A stretch of DNA of 57,225 nt from Peptococcus simiae (GCF_046097595.1 NZ_JBJUVG010000012.1:1-57225), one strand, 5' to 3'; numbered from the stretch's first letter, positions 32,745 through 42,760 are shown. The notes: generated from the sequence alone by a model not told the origin. Numbers and translations are program-made.

Positions 32745-33209
32745 ATGCGTCGAAGGGTTTGGCTGGCCGGCTTGCTTGGCCTGGCCCTGCTTGTTGTTAT
32801 TGCCGGCATTGGCCTCATGCAGGTCAAAGGGGCTACCGGGCTGCCGGCCCGGGACCAGGCTCGGGTCCTGGATGCCTGGGACCACCCAATCCTCCAGGCA
32901 GAGAACCAGACAGCCCGGACCTACCTGGCTGCTGTGACGGCCACAAGCCGGCAGACCGGGACTTGTGCCTTTGTCAAAAGGCCCAAGGACGCCCAGCTGC
33001 TCTACCGCTACCAGTTTAGCCACCAAGGCCATGTCCTGGGCAGGCGGGTCCTGTATTTTGACATTTATAGCAACTATCCCCTGGTAACCGTAGGTGGCCT
33101 TCCTTTTTTGAGAGACCTGACCTGGTCCCTGGATGACCGGACCTACAAGCAAATGAAGCAGCCGCGCCTATTTCTAAAAGGCGAGGGGCAAGGAGGTGAC
33201 TCTATGTGA
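32745..33209 (+). CDS. Membrane-anchored hypothetical protein
   Basis: A 154-aa protein with an N-terminal anchor (RRRVWLAGLLGLALLVVIAG) and an extracytoplasmic domain with two Cys-poor halves (residues 35-150); no family recognised. AGGAGGG precedes the ATG. First gene of the PadR operon, its stop overlapping the GTG start of padR by four bases, so it is likely part of the same envelope-stress module. Confidence 0.75.
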   Translation: MRRRVWLAGLLGLALLVVIAGIGLMQVKGATGLPARDQARVLDAWDHPILQAENQTARTYLAAVTATSRQTGTCAFVKRPKDAQLLYRYQFSHQGHVLGRRVLYFDIYSNYPLVTVGGLPFLRDLTWSLDDRTYKQMKQPRLFLKGEGQGGDSM

Positions 33210-33556
33210 ACAGTCAATTTAAAAAAGGCGTCTTAGAGCTGGTGGTATTAGCTGTCATTGCAGAAAAAGACCGGTATGGCTATGAAATCATTAACCTGGT
33301 GGAAGATGTGATGGATGTCAATGAAGGGACGATTTACCCCCTCTTGAAAAGGCTAACCAACGAGCACTACTTTGAGACCTACCTCAAGGAGTCAACAGAG
33401 GGACCACCGCGGAAGTACTACCGGTTAACGGCAGCCGGGGCCCTGCAATTGGGCCGGTTAAAAGAAGAATGGTTTTTGTTTACAGAACGGATTGAAAGAT
33501 TTTTAAAGGAGGTCGAAGGTCGTGACCAAGGCAACCTTCCTAGCAAGGCTGAATAA
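33206..33556 (+). CDS. PadR-family transcriptional regulator
   Basis: A 116-aa winged-helix repressor. FKKGVLELVVLAVIAEKDRYGYEI is the PadR N-terminal helix and recognition segment (residues 5-28), and NEGTIYPLLKRL and GPPRKYYRLT form the wing. Such regulators control adjacent membrane genes and their own promoter. It starts with GTG overlapping the upstream stop. It overlaps the DUF1700 gene by 35 bases. Confidence 0.93.
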   Translation: MNSQFKKGVLELVVLAVIAEKDRYGYEIINLVEDVMDVNEGTIYPLLKRLTNEHYFETYLKESTEGPPRKYYRLTAAGALQLGRLKEEWFLFTERIERFLKEVEGRDQGNLPSKAE

Positions 33557-34502
33557 CCGCTTGCAGGTGCTGAATAAAAAAGAACGCGAAGATATTTTAA
33601 ACGAATACGCTGGTCATATTGACATGAAGCTGGCAGAGGGGCTCACAGAGGACCAGGCCATTGCCGGTTTCGGTGATTTTGATGACCTGGTGGAGGGGCT
33701 TCTGGAAGCCTACCATGTGGACCCGGGCTTTGCTACAGAAGAGACGGATACCATTGGTGGCTTCATCAGACGCTTTGGCTACTTCCTGGAAGATACCCTG
33801 GATGCGCTCCTGAATTTAGACCGTCGGGCTGCCGGCCAGCTGATTGCCAAGGGGGTCATCCTCCTGGTCATTGTGCTGATTATTGCCGGCGGCTTGGAAA
33901 CGCTCTTTTCCCCGCTCCGGGGCTACCTCTATGGCTATGAAAACAACCCCCTCGGGGCGGTCCTCATTAGCCTGACGGCGGTCGTTTTGGAACTTCTTAA
34001 ACTGGCGGTGGCGATATATGCCGTCTATTTCTTGATCAAGCACTACCTCCTGCCGACCCTTGAAGAGACAGATGACCCGGTCGATGATTCGGCGCCGGCA
34101 GAGGGGGCGACTTCGCCGGGGCATCCAGCCGAACCGGCTGCTGTCAGGACAGAAAGAAGGAGCCACAGGAACCAGGCCGCCCGGGCCTCACAAGGGGCCG
34201 ATAAGAATGACCCCCTCATCCGCCTGGCCTACTTCACCATCAAGGCCCTGGTCTTTATCTTTATCCTCCTGCCTGCCCTAGCGACCATGCTCAGCTTATT
34301 TGTGGTCGGGGTCCTGGCGATAGCCGGACTCGCTGTAGGCCTGCCCATTTGGGGGCCCACTCTCTTGGTCATTGGCATCGGCCTCTTATCCCTGGCCCTG
34401 GTCCTCCTCATCTGGCATGTCATTTATGCAGACCGTAAGTTTTCCGCTAAGCCGGTGGCTAAGACCAAGGCGCCGGCTGCTCAAGGGAGGGAAGGTCAAT
34501 GA
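33522..34502 (+). CDS. DUF1700-family membrane protein
   Basis: A 326-aa protein. The N-terminal cytoplasmic part (FLARLNNRLQVLNKKEREDILNEY, residues 5-28; GFGDFDDLVEGLLEAY) is the DUF1700 signature. About four hydrophobic segments follow near residues 107-125, 145-170, 235-265 and 270-300, with a charged Pro/Ala-rich linker between. DUF1700 genes typically sit beside a PadR regulator, as here, and are thought to act in envelope stress. GTG start after AAGGAGG. Overlaps the next gene by ATGA. Confidence 0.85.
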   Translation: MTKATFLARLNNRLQVLNKKEREDILNEYAGHIDMKLAEGLTEDQAIAGFGDFDDLVEGLLEAYHVDPGFATEETDTIGGFIRRFGYFLEDTLDALLNLDRRAAGQLIAKGVILLVIVLIIAGGLETLFSPLRGYLYGYENNPLGAVLISLTAVVLELLKLAVAIYAVYFLIKHYLLPTLEETDDPVDDSAPAEGATSPGHPAEPAAVRTERRSHRNQAARASQGADKNDPLIRLAYFTIKALVFIFILLPALATMLSLFVVGVLAIAGLAVGLPIWGPTLLVIGIGLLSLALVLLIWHVIYADRKFSAKPVAKTKAPAAQGREGQ

Positions 34503-35068
34503 AAAGAAATATTCTTGTCATAACTGTGTTAGGTCTCCTGCTTTGTGTTGTCGGTGCCATCATGACCGTGGTACAATTGGCAGAGACCGAGTATGTATCG
34601 GAAGAAGAATACCGCCAGGCCCTGGGCTATGAGACTATGGAAAAGACCTTTACCCTGGATCCGGCCAAGGGGCCGGTGGTCATTAGTGACCGTTTGATGG
34701 ATCAGTGCTACCTGGTGGTCGATAACCGGCTCAAGGACAATCAAGTCTATGTCAATGCCTGCTACCTACCCGGGAAGGGTGGCCGGCCCCTATTTGAAGT
34801 GAATGACAGTAACCGGCTGGACCTGGTCCAGGAGGGAGGGCTGGTCTTTACAGACGAGACCTCCCCCCGGGATGTTAAGGACCTGCTTTTTAAGGCCGGA
34901 CAGCTCTATAAGGATAAGCGAATGATCGGTTCATTCACTGAGGGTACCCGGGTGGTTGTGAACCAGAAAAATTTTGACCGCATTAATGAGGCCTATTATG
35001 GGTCAGCCGCAGTCTATGAAGATGATGGCCTGGATGATGATGGAGAACAGGCAGTGGTTAACGCTTAG
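34499..35068 (+). CDS. Membrane-anchored protein of the PadR-DUF1700 module
   Basis: A 189-aa protein with one N-terminal membrane segment (ILVITVLGLLLCVVGAIMTV, residues 5-24) and an exported beta-rich acidic domain ending in a run of Asp/Glu. It takes the place usually held by DUF4097 proteins in such modules, but I cannot confirm that family. Start overlaps the DUF1700 stop. Confidence 0.75.
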   Translation: MKRNILVITVLGLLLCVVGAIMTVVQLAETEYVSEEEYRQALGYETMEKTFTLDPAKGPVVISDRLMDQCYLVVDNRLKDNQVYVNACYLPGKGGRPLFEVNDSNRLDLVQEGGLVFTDETSPRDVKDLLFKAGQLYKDKRMIGSFTEGTRVVVNQKNFDRINEAYYGSAAVYEDDGLDDDGEQAVVNA

Positions 35069-35095
35069 GGATTGAAAAAGTAAGAGGTGACAGCC

Positions 35096-35908
35096 TTGGA
35101 GGCACAAGGGGTTGAAGGAAGAAAGAGGGGCCTTAGCGGGTCTACATTGAAGATCATCGCTATGATTACCATGCTGATTGACCACATTGGTGCAGCGGTC
35201 ATAGAGCGGGGCTTTTTATTTGACCGCCTCCATGCGGAGGGCATGCGGCTGAATTTCTCCATGATTCGAGATAACTTCAGCGCCCTGTCTCCGGCCCTCC
35301 AGCAGTCGCTGATGGCGGATGGGGTCCTCCGGCTCATTGGCCGGATTGCCTTCCCTATCTTCTGTTTCCTCCTGGTTGAAGGCTTTATCCATACCCGGTC
35401 CAAGGACCGGTATGCAGGCCGGCTCCTGCTTGTGGCCCTCTTGTCGGAGCTCCCCTTTGACTATGCCATCTATGGTGGGGAGAACATCTGGGGGGCCCAG
35501 AACGTCCTCTGGACCCTGCTCTTTGGCCTCTTAGGCTTATGGGCCTGGGAGGGGGTCCGGGACCTGTCCCGCCGTCATCTCAAGAGGGATGTCGGGGTCC
35601 TGGGCTTTCTGGCTGCGGTCCCCTTTATGGTCCTGGCGGAATTTTGTCACACAGACTATGGGGCCTTCGGGGTCATCCTCATTGCCATCCTCTACATCCC
35701 CCTGGCCGGCCAGGTCAAAAAGGCCCGGCTCGCCCAGAGCCTTTCCGGGGGCCTGTGCGTGGCCTTTGAGTTTACGGCACCCCTGGCCTTTGTTCTGACC
35801 TACTTCTATAATGGCAGGCGGGGCTTGGATATCAAGTGGCTCTTTTACTTCTTCTACCCGGTTCACCTGGCCATCCTCTACGGGGTCCGGGTCCTTTTTA
35901 TCACATAA
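35096..35908 (+). CDS. TraX-like integral membrane protein
   Basis: About 270 aa with seven or eight hydrophobic segments. LKIIAMITMLIDHIGAAV near the N-terminus and RIAFPIFCFLLVEGF near residue 90 are TraX family hallmarks. In F plasmids TraX acetylates pilin; chromosomal homologues are acyltransferase-like with unknown substrates, probably cell surface components. The TTG at 35096 has AAGAGGTG at good spacing; GTG at 35087 is too close to it. It lies 27 bp after the previous gene. Confidence 0.88.
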   Translation: MEAQGVEGRKRGLSGSTLKIIAMITMLIDHIGAAVIERGFLFDRLHAEGMRLNFSMIRDNFSALSPALQQSLMADGVLRLIGRIAFPIFCFLLVEGFIHTRSKDRYAGRLLLVALLSELPFDYAIYGGENIWGAQNVLWTLLFGLLGLWAWEGVRDLSRRHLKRDVGVLGFLAAVPFMVLAEFCHTDYGAFGVILIAILYIPLAGQVKKARLAQSLSGGLCVAFEFTAPLAFVLTYFYNGRRGLDIKWLFYFFYPVHLAILYGVRVLFIT

Positions 35909-35912
35909 GTTC

Positions 35913-35942
35913 AGAGACAGGCTGCGGCCTGTCTCTTTTCCT
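35913..35942 (+). terminator. Intrinsic terminator after the TraX-like gene
   Basis: AGAGACAGGC, loop TGCG, GCCTGTCTCT, then TTTCC. Confidence 0.85.
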
Positions 35943-36007
35943 TTTATTGTGGCGGGCTTTACGGTAAAATGGTAGCGATTATATCTATCGGCTAAGGGGG
36001 TTTATTG

Positions 36008-36724
36008 ATGACAGACCAAAGGCAGGCGGCCCTGACGGATTTGGCGAAAAAGCTCAGTCCGGCGGCGCCCATTTCCTTAGACTTATTGCATAGGGCCCTG
36101 ATCCATCCCTCCTATGTCCAGGAGCATGGGGGTGGGACCAACCAGCGCCTGGAATTTTTAGGCGATGCGGTGGTGGGATTGGTCATGGCCACTTATTTTT
36201 ACCGGGAATACCCCGGTGATGATGAAGGTAAGCTGACCCAGCGCCGGGCCACCGTCGTCTGTGAAGAGGCGTTGGCCCAGGCAGCCGGCCGCCTGGGGAT
36301 TGGCGACCTGATGCTCTTTGGCCGGGGGGAGAGTGCCCACGGTGGGGCCAGCCGGGCTTCAAACCTGGCTGATGCCATGGAGGCTGTTTGTGCAGCGGTG
36401 TATTTATCCGTTGGCTTGGCCCCTCTGGAAGACCTGCTGTGCCGGATCCTGGCTCCGGAACTCAAGAAGGTAGCGGCCGGCTATTACGGGGACTACAAGA
36501 CCCGGTTACAGGAGTATGTCCAAAGTCACCACCAGGGCCAGATCAGCTACCGGCTCCTGGAAAGCCATGGGCCGGACCACGACAAGCATTTCAAGATGGA
36601 AGTCTGGGTCGATGACGAATGCCTTGGCACCGGCGAGGGCCGGTCCAAGAAAAATGCCGAACGGGCAGCAGCCTATGAGGCCCTGGTCCATTTTGGCCTG
36701 GAAGCTGAGACGGATGTGCTATAG
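36008..36724 (+). CDS. rnc: Ribonuclease III
   Basis: Double-strand-specific endoribonuclease for rRNA and mRNA processing. The 238-aa protein has the catalytic signature RLEFLGDAVVGLV near residue 45, the second metal-ligand region (LADAMEAVCAAVYL) and a C-terminal dsRNA-binding domain (DYKTRLQEYVQ to KKNAERAAAYEAL). I chose the ATG at 36008; a TTG one codon earlier is less likely. First gene of rnc-smc-ftsY. Confidence 0.97.
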   Translation: MTDQRQAALTDLAKKLSPAAPISLDLLHRALIHPSYVQEHGGGTNQRLEFLGDAVVGLVMATYFYREYPGDDEGKLTQRRATVVCEEALAQAAGRLGIGDLMLFGRGESAHGGASRASNLADAMEAVCAAVYLSVGLAPLEDLLCRILAPELKKVAAGYYGDYKTRLQEYVQSHHQGQISYRLLESHGPDHDKHFKMEVWVDDECLGTGEGRSKKNAERAAAYEALVHFGLEAETDVL

Positions 36725-36741
36725 GAGCATAAGGAGGCAGT

Positions 36742-39700
36742 TTGTACCTAAAACGATTAGAATTACAGGGGTTTAAATCCTTCGCCGATCGCACGGTATT
36801 TGAGTTTTCACCCGGGGTGTCTGCTATTGTCGGACCGAACGGCAGTGGCAAGTCCAATGTCGTGGATGCGGTCCGTTGGGTTTTAGGGGAGCAGAGCGCT
36901 AAAACCTTGCGGGGCGGCAAAATGGAGGATGTCATTTTCTCCGGCAGTCATGGCCGCAAACCGGTCGGTATGGCCAAGGTCACCCTTGTACTGGACAATA
37001 GCGACGGTGGCCTCCCCCTGGACTACCAGGAGGTGGCCGTTTCCCGGACCCTCTACCGGTCCGGCGAGAGCCGGTATGAAATCAACCGGCAGGAAACCCG
37101 TCTGCGGGATGTACACGAGCTCTTTATGGATACCGGCCTGGGTAAGGATGGCTTTTCCATCATTGGCCAGGGGAAGATTGACGATATCCTCTCCCTCCAG
37201 GCGGACGAACGGCGGGGGCTCATTGAAGAAGCCGCCGGCATCAGCAAGTATAAGTACCGGAAGCGAGAGGCCGAACGGCGGCTGCAGAGTACAGAAGGGG
37301 ATATTGACCGGCTGGAGGATATTTTTTATGAGCTGGACAGCCGGCTACCGGGCCTGGCTGACCAGGCCGAGGCCGTCCAGACCTACCGGGCCCTGGATGA
37401 GAAGGAAAAGGCCCTCCACCTGGCCCAAGTGGTCAACCAGTATCAGTTGGCTGAAAAGGACCGGGAACCGGCCCTGGCCGCCCTGGCCGAGGCGGAAGAT
37501 GCCTATGTAGCCAAGGTCAACGCCGTCCGGCAGGTGTCTACGGAAGAAGTGGAAGTCCGGACCCAGCGGTTGGTCCTGGCCGACCGGGTAGAGGCGGACA
37601 ATGAACGCCACCTGGCCCTGGTTCAGGGCTATAACGAGGCCGAGCGGCAGCGGGCTCTTGCTGAAGAACGGCTGAAACAGTTAGCCTACCTGGCCGAGGA
37701 AGATGAAGCCAGCCTGGGCCAGGAAAGGGACCGGCTCCAGGCCGCTGAAGACCGCCTGGCAGCCCTTAGTGAAAAGAAAGCTGCCCTGCTGGCAACCTGT
37801 AACCGGCTCAAGGCAGACCTGGCCGGCTTTGACCGGGCCCTGTCCGACCGGCGCCGCCGGCAGCAGGAAGACAATCAGGCCTTGGAGGCCTTGGGCCAGG
37901 CCCAGTTCAAGCTCTTACGGGACCAGGCTGAGGCCCGAAACAACCTGGCCCGGCTGGAAGAACAAGCCCGGGCCGAAAGCATTCAGCAAAACCGTTATGA
38001 GGGGGCCATAGCGGCCCTGGCAGATAAAAAAGAAGACTTGGAGGCCCGGCTAGCTGAAGCCCAGTATCGGGCCGGCCAAGAAGAAGGGGCCTTGCAGGCC
38101 GCCCAAGAAGAGGCCCAGCGCCTGGACGAAGACCGGCACCGTCTGGCCCGGCAGGAGGAGGCTGCGGCCGCCAGCCTGGCCCAACTGAGCCGGGAGACCA
38201 TCCAGGCCCAGAGCCGGCTCAAGGCCCTGGCCGACATGGAGGCCGCCGGCAGCGGCTATTATGGTGGGGTCCAGGCTGTCCTGAGAAATAAGGGCCAGTT
38301 CCCGGGGCTCATTGGCACGGTGGCCCAGCGGATCAGCTTTGATCCTCAGTATGCCCATGCCCTGGAAAGTGCCCTGGGGGGCGCTGCCCAGCATATTATC
38401 GCCAGCGATGACCAGGCCGCTCAAGGGGCCATCCAGTGGCTCAAGACCCATAAAAGCGGCCGGGCCACTTTCCTGCCGCGGAATACCGTCCATGGCCTGG
38501 CCCCGGGCAAGGCCATCGATGACGAGGCCTTTATCGGCTACGCCGTTGACCTGGTGACCTATGCCCCCGAAGATGAGGGCATTATGCGCCAGCTCCTCAG
38601 CCGGATTGCCATTGTTAAAAGCCTGCCGGATGCCGTCCGCCTGGCTAAGGCCGGCGGCTTCCGCCAGCGGCTGGTGACCCTGGAGGGGGATTTGGTCAGT
38701 CCGGGTGGGAGCCTGTCCGGCGGCCGGGGCAAGGGCCAGTCGGTCCTGAGCCGGACCGCCGAGCGGCTGGCCTTGAAGGACCGGCTCCAGGCCCTGGCCG
38801 GGGATGAAAAAGAGGCCCAGGTCAAGCTGGACCGGTGCCGGACAGAAGGAGCCCAGGTAAAAGAGGCCTTCCAGACCGTCCAGGCCCAGTTAACGGACTT
38901 GCGGCAAAGCCAGGCCCTTCATAAGCAGACCCTGGCCGGCCTGGCAAAAGAAGCCGAGGCCCTGGATCGGGAAGACCGGGTTCTAGCCCTGGATGGAGAG
39001 AGTCTGGCCACTGCTCGGCAAGACCGGGAGAAGGCCCATATAGAGGCCCAGGCCGCCCTGGAAAAGGCCCTGGACCAGTATGCAGCCAATGAGGCTCAAG
39101 AGGCTGCCCTGAAAGAAAAACTGGCTGCCGGCCATGGGGAAGATGACGACCTGACTGGCAAGCGCCAGCAGAGCCAGGTGGCCCTGGCCCAAGCCCAGGA
39201 AAGCCTGCGCCACCAGGTCGACCTCCTGGCCGAAGCTCAAGATCGACAGGCCAGCCTTCAAGCCGGCATCAACCGGCTGGAAGACCGGTGCCAGGGGCGG
39301 GCTGAAGAAAAAGGGGCCCTGGAAAGGAGCTTGGCCAAGAACCAGACCGCGGTCAAGGGGGGCAAAGAAGCCCTGGAAAGCCTGCAAAAGGCCCTCCTGG
39401 CAGACCGGGAAGCCCTCCAGGCCCTCCAGACCCGGGAGGCTGCTATGACCGAGACCTTGGCCCAAGCGACCAAGGACCGGGACCAGGCCAAGGCGGGCTA
39501 TGACAAGGCCCTGGCCAAGATGACCGGGATCCAGGATAAAAGGGACCGGGCCGCTGCCGACCTGACCGCCAACTTTGACTGGGCCATGGATGAGGCCATC
39601 CAGGCAGCTGACCTGTCCCTCCTGGACCAGTATTCCAGCAGGGACTTGGCCCGTTGGCGGCGGGAAAAAGCCGCCATGGGACCCCTGAACTTTAACGCCC

Positions 39701-40290
39701 CCGAAGAGTACCAGGCCCTGCACGACCGAAGCCAGTTCCTCCGTCAGCAGCTGGATGACCTGGAAGGGGCTAAAAAACGCCTAATCAAGGTCATCAGCGA
39801 AATGGAAGAAGTCATGGCCGACCGGTTCGCCCAAACCTTCCATGCCTTAAATGACCGTTTTAACCGGATTTTCCAGCAAATCTTTTTAGGCGGCCAGGCC
39901 CGACTGTCCCTGTCCATGCCGGAAAATATGCTGGAAACCGGGGTGGATATTATGGCCCAGCCGCCCGGCAAGAGGGAGCGGACCCTGACCCTCCTATCCG
40001 GTGGGGAAAGGGCCATGACCGCCATCGCCCTCCTCTTTGCCCTCCTGGAAGTCCGGCCCAGCCCCTTCGTCATCCTGGACGAAATCGAAGCGGCCCTAGA
40101 TGCGGCCAATGTCGAACGCTTTGCCCGCTTCATTGAAGCCTATGCCGAGGGGACACAATTTGTCATTATCAGCCACCGGCAGGGGACTATGGAGGCGGCT
40201 GAAAGCCTCTATGGGGTGACCATGGACAAGGATGGTATCAGCCGACTGGTGTCGGTACAAATAGACGATTACCTGGAAAAGGAGACCTGA
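36742..40290 (+). CDS. smc: Chromosome segregation protein SMC
   Basis: An 1182-aa SMC ATPase. Walker A GPNGSGKSN near residues 32-40, a long coiled coil (about 165-500), a hinge (about 500-650, around GSGYYGGVQAVL), a second coiled coil (about 665-1000), and the C-terminal head with LSGGERAMTAIALLFALLE and Walker B region PFVILDEIEAALD. It compacts and segregates the chromosome with ScpA and ScpB (not in the window). The start is TTG with AAGGAGG upstream. It is 17 bp after rnc. Confidence 0.98.
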   Translation: MYLKRLELQGFKSFADRTVFEFSPGVSAIVGPNGSGKSNVVDAVRWVLGEQSAKTLRGGKMEDVIFSGSHGRKPVGMAKVTLVLDNSDGGLPLDYQEVAVSRTLYRSGESRYEINRQETRLRDVHELFMDTGLGKDGFSIIGQGKIDDILSLQADERRGLIEEAAGISKYKYRKREAERRLQSTEGDIDRLEDIFYELDSRLPGLADQAEAVQTYRALDEKEKALHLAQVVNQYQLAEKDREPALAALAEAEDAYVAKVNAVRQVSTEEVEVRTQRLVLADRVEADNERHLALVQGYNEAERQRALAEERLKQLAYLAEEDEASLGQERDRLQAAEDRLAALSEKKAALLATCNRLKADLAGFDRALSDRRRRQQEDNQALEALGQAQFKLLRDQAEARNNLARLEEQARAESIQQNRYEGAIAALADKKEDLEARLAEAQYRAGQEEGALQAAQEEAQRLDEDRHRLARQEEAAAASLAQLSRETIQAQSRLKALADMEAAGSGYYGGVQAVLRNKGQFPGLIGTVAQRISFDPQYAHALESALGGAAQHIIASDDQAAQGAIQWLKTHKSGRATFLPRNTVHGLAPGKAIDDEAFIGYAVDLVTYAPEDEGIMRQLLSRIAIVKSLPDAVRLAKAGGFRQRLVTLEGDLVSPGGSLSGGRGKGQSVLSRTAERLALKDRLQALAGDEKEAQVKLDRCRTEGAQVKEAFQTVQAQLTDLRQSQALHKQTLAGLAKEAEALDREDRVLALDGESLATARQDREKAHIEAQAALEKALDQYAANEAQEAALKEKLAAGHGEDDDLTGKRQQSQVALAQAQESLRHQVDLLAEAQDRQASLQAGINRLEDRCQGRAEEKGALERSLAKNQTAVKGGKEALESLQKALLADREALQALQTREAAMTETLAQATKDRDQAKAGYDKALAKMTGIQDKRDRAAADLTANFDWAMDEAIQAADLSLLDQYSSRDLARWRREKAAMGPLNFNAPEEYQALHDRSQFLRQQLDDLEGAKKRLIKVISEMEEVMADRFAQTFHALNDRFNRIFQQIFLGGQARLSLSMPENMLETGVDIMAQPPGKRERTLTLLSGGERAMTAIALLFALLEVRPSPFVILDEIEAALDAANVERFARFIEAYAEGTQFVIISHRQGTMEAAESLYGVTMDKDGISRLVSVQIDDYLEKET

Positions 40291-40291
40291 T

Positions 40292-41398
40292 ATGGGATTA
40301 TTTGACCGCTTTTTTAAATCTTCTGCGGATAAGGCTGCAGATAAGGATAAGTCTGCAGGTAAAGTAGCAACGACTGATAGCGAAGCCCTTAACCGAGAAC
40401 TCAACCAGGGCCTGGCCAAGACCCGCCATGGTTTTATGGATAAATTATTTGGCATGATTTCCGGTAAGGAAATCGATGATGACTTATATGAAGAGCTGGA
40501 AGAGGCCCTGATTTCCGGGGATGTCGGCGTCCAAACAGCCCTGGACCTGGTTGAAAACTTACGGGAGCGGGAGCGGAAGGACAAGCTCAAGACCGCTGAA
40601 GACCTCCAAAAGGCCCTGGCCGAAGAGCTCCAGGCTCGGCTGGCCGCCCCGGAAGAGATCCTGGATGAAGTGCCCGGCGCCCTGAATATCATCCTGGTCG
40701 TCGGGGTCAACGGGGTCGGCAAGACGACCTCTATCGGGAAGATGGCCCACCTGCTCCAAAAGGAAGGCAAGCAGGTCCTCCTGGCTGCCGGGGACACCTT
40801 CCGGGCCGCCGCGGCCGACCAGCTGAAAATCTGGGGCGAGCGGGTCGGCTGTGGGGTCATTGCCCACCAGGAAGGGGCGGACCCTGCAGCGGTGGTTTTT
40901 GACGCCATTGCAGCTGCGAAAAGCCGGGGCATTGACTGGCTCATTATTGATACGGCCGGCCGGCTCCATAACAAGGTCAATCTGATGAACGAGCTCAATA
41001 AAATCCGCCGGATTATTGACCGGGAGGCCCCGGAAGCCCTCCGGGAAGTCCTCCTGGTCCTGGATGCTACCACCGGGCAGAATGCCCTTTCCCAGGCCAA
41101 GGCCTTTAGCGAAGCCACCGGCCTGACCGGGGTCATCCTGACCAAGCTTGACGGAACCGCCAAGGGTGGGGTGGTCATCGGAATCAATTCCGAGTATGAC
41201 CTGCCGGTCAAGTTCGTTGGGGTTGGGGAGCAAATGGACCAGCTCCTCCCCTTTAGTGCAGATGACTTTGCCGAAGCCCTCTTTGCCGGGATCACAGACC
41301 TGGATCAAGACGCAAAAGAGGCTGAAGAAGGGGCAGAAGGGCCGACGGCAGAGGATGCGGACCTCTTTGAAGAAGAGGGGGCCAAGAGCCATGACTAA
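40292..41398 (+). CDS. ftsY: Signal recognition particle receptor FtsY
   Basis: A 368-aa SRP GTPase. A charged N-terminal A-domain (residues 1-55) is followed by the NG domain: VGVNGVGKTTSIGKMA (P-loop), DTFRAAAADQL, DTAGR and TKLDGTAKGG. Its N-terminal part targets the membrane and delivers ribosome-nascent chains to SecYEG. One base after smc, and its 3' end overlaps the deaminase by eight bases. Confidence 0.97.
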   Translation: MGLFDRFFKSSADKAADKDKSAGKVATTDSEALNRELNQGLAKTRHGFMDKLFGMISGKEIDDDLYEELEEALISGDVGVQTALDLVENLRERERKDKLKTAEDLQKALAEELQARLAAPEEILDEVPGALNIILVVGVNGVGKTTSIGKMAHLLQKEGKQVLLAAGDTFRAAAADQLKIWGERVGCGVIAHQEGADPAAVVFDAIAAAKSRGIDWLIIDTAGRLHNKVNLMNELNKIRRIIDREAPEALREVLLVLDATTGQNALSQAKAFSEATGLTGVILTKLDGTAKGGVVIGINSEYDLPVKFVGVGEQMDQLLPFSADDFAEALFAGITDLDQDAKEAEEGAEGPTAEDADLFEEEGAKSHD

Positions 41399-42680
41399 GG
41401 GCACCCTGCTTCAAAATGCCAGCTACCTAGCCGGGGATGGCCTGACGCCAACCCGGGGGGACATCCTCATCAAGGATGGAAAAATTGCCGGGCTGGGAGA
41501 GGGTCTTAACCCGGAAGCCGGCCTGGACCTTGTAGATGCCAGCCATTACCTGGTGACCCCGGGCTTTGTCAACACCCACAGCCATGCGGCCATGAGCCTC
41601 CTTAGGGGCTATGGAGGAGACCAGAACCTAAAGACCTGGCTTACCGAATATATTTGGCCGGTAGAGGCCAAGCTCACCGATGAAGACGTCTACTGGGGCA
41701 CCCTGGTCAGCCTGGTTGAAATGCTGGCAGCCGGGGTGACGGTCATCGCCGATATGTATGACCATATGGATGCTGTGGCCCAGGCCTGCCTGGATGCCGG
41801 CATCCGGGCCAACCTCTCCCGGGGGATGATCGGCTTTAACGATGACGACCGTCATTCCCTCAAAGAAAATGACGCCCTCTATGACCGCTGGCACAATGCC
41901 GAAGGCGGGCGGATCAAGGTCTGGTACGGCCCCCATGCCACCAATACCTGCTCGCCCGACTACCTGGCGGAAGTGGCTGCCCATGCCCAGAACCGGGCAA
42001 CCGGCATCCATATCCATGTCAGCGAGACCAAGGAAGAGTTTGACGAATTACAGGAAAAATACGGCCAGACCCCGGTGGCCCTGGCCCAGGCCGCCGGTCT
42101 CTTCAAGGGCCCCTGCCTAATTGCCCATGGGGTCTGGCTCACAGAGGAGGACAAGGCCATCCTGGCCGCCAATGACGTTGGCCTGGCCCATAACCCGGCC
42201 AGCAACATGAAGCTGGCCAGTGGCGCCTGCCCGGTCGCTGACCTCCGCCAGGCCGGGGTCAAGGTGGGCATCGGTACAGACGGGGCCTCTTCCAATAATG
42301 CTCAGTCTGTCCTGCGGGACGCCCAACTGGCCGCCCTCATGCAGAAGCTCACCCGTCTGGACCCGACCCTGGTCTCTGCCCAAGAGGCTCTGACCATGGC
42401 CACCATCGAAGGGGCCCAGGCCCTCCACTGGGATGAGGAAATCGGCAGCATCGCCGTCGGCAAGGCGGCTGACCTGGTCTGCTTTGATACAGACAAACCC
42501 TGGTGGATTCCCAACCATGAGCCGGCAGCCACCCTGATTTACGCCGCCCATTCGGATGACGTCGACCGGGTCTATGCCGCCGGCCAGCTGGTTTACCACC
42601 AGGGCGACTGGCCCCGGCTGGATACCGAGCGGATTTTTTACGAAGGCTGCAGCCGGGCGAAAAAACTTTTACAAGGCTAG
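41391..42680 (+). CDS. mtaD: 5-methylthioadenosine / S-adenosylhomocysteine deaminase
   Basis: A 429-aa amidohydrolase deaminating MTA or SAH, salvage products of S-adenosylmethionine use. Metal ligands lie in HSHAAM near residue 64, His in HIHVSE, His in HGVWLTEED and Asp in GTDGASSNN. The start is the ATG at 41391 overlapping the ftsY end; upstream in-frame sequence is inside ftsY. Homologues with the same motifs act on other nucleoside bases, so the substrate is probable rather than certain. Confidence 0.9.
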   Translation: MTKGTLLQNASYLAGDGLTPTRGDILIKDGKIAGLGEGLNPEAGLDLVDASHYLVTPGFVNTHSHAAMSLLRGYGGDQNLKTWLTEYIWPVEAKLTDEDVYWGTLVSLVEMLAAGVTVIADMYDHMDAVAQACLDAGIRANLSRGMIGFNDDDRHSLKENDALYDRWHNAEGGRIKVWYGPHATNTCSPDYLAEVAAHAQNRATGIHIHVSETKEEFDELQEKYGQTPVALAQAAGLFKGPCLIAHGVWLTEEDKAILAANDVGLAHNPASNMKLASGACPVADLRQAGVKVGIGTDGASSNNAQSVLRDAQLAALMQKLTRLDPTLVSAQEALTMATIEGAQALHWDEEIGSIAVGKAADLVCFDTDKPWWIPNHEPAATLIYAAHSDDVDRVYAAGQLVYHQGDWPRLDTERIFYEGCSRAKKLLQG

Positions 42681-42710
42681 TCGGAAGACGACCCGCCTAG
42701 CTATAAATAA

Positions 42711-42749
42711 AAAGACCTGCGCACGATTGAATCGTGCGCAGGTCTTTCT
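42711..42749 (+). terminator. Bidirectional terminator between mtaD and ndh
   Basis: AAAGACCTGCGCACGATT and AATCGTGCGCAGGTCTTT form a near-perfect hairpin with T on one side and A on the other, so it can stop both convergent units. Confidence 0.88.
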
Positions 42750-42760
42750 TGCTTTGATGA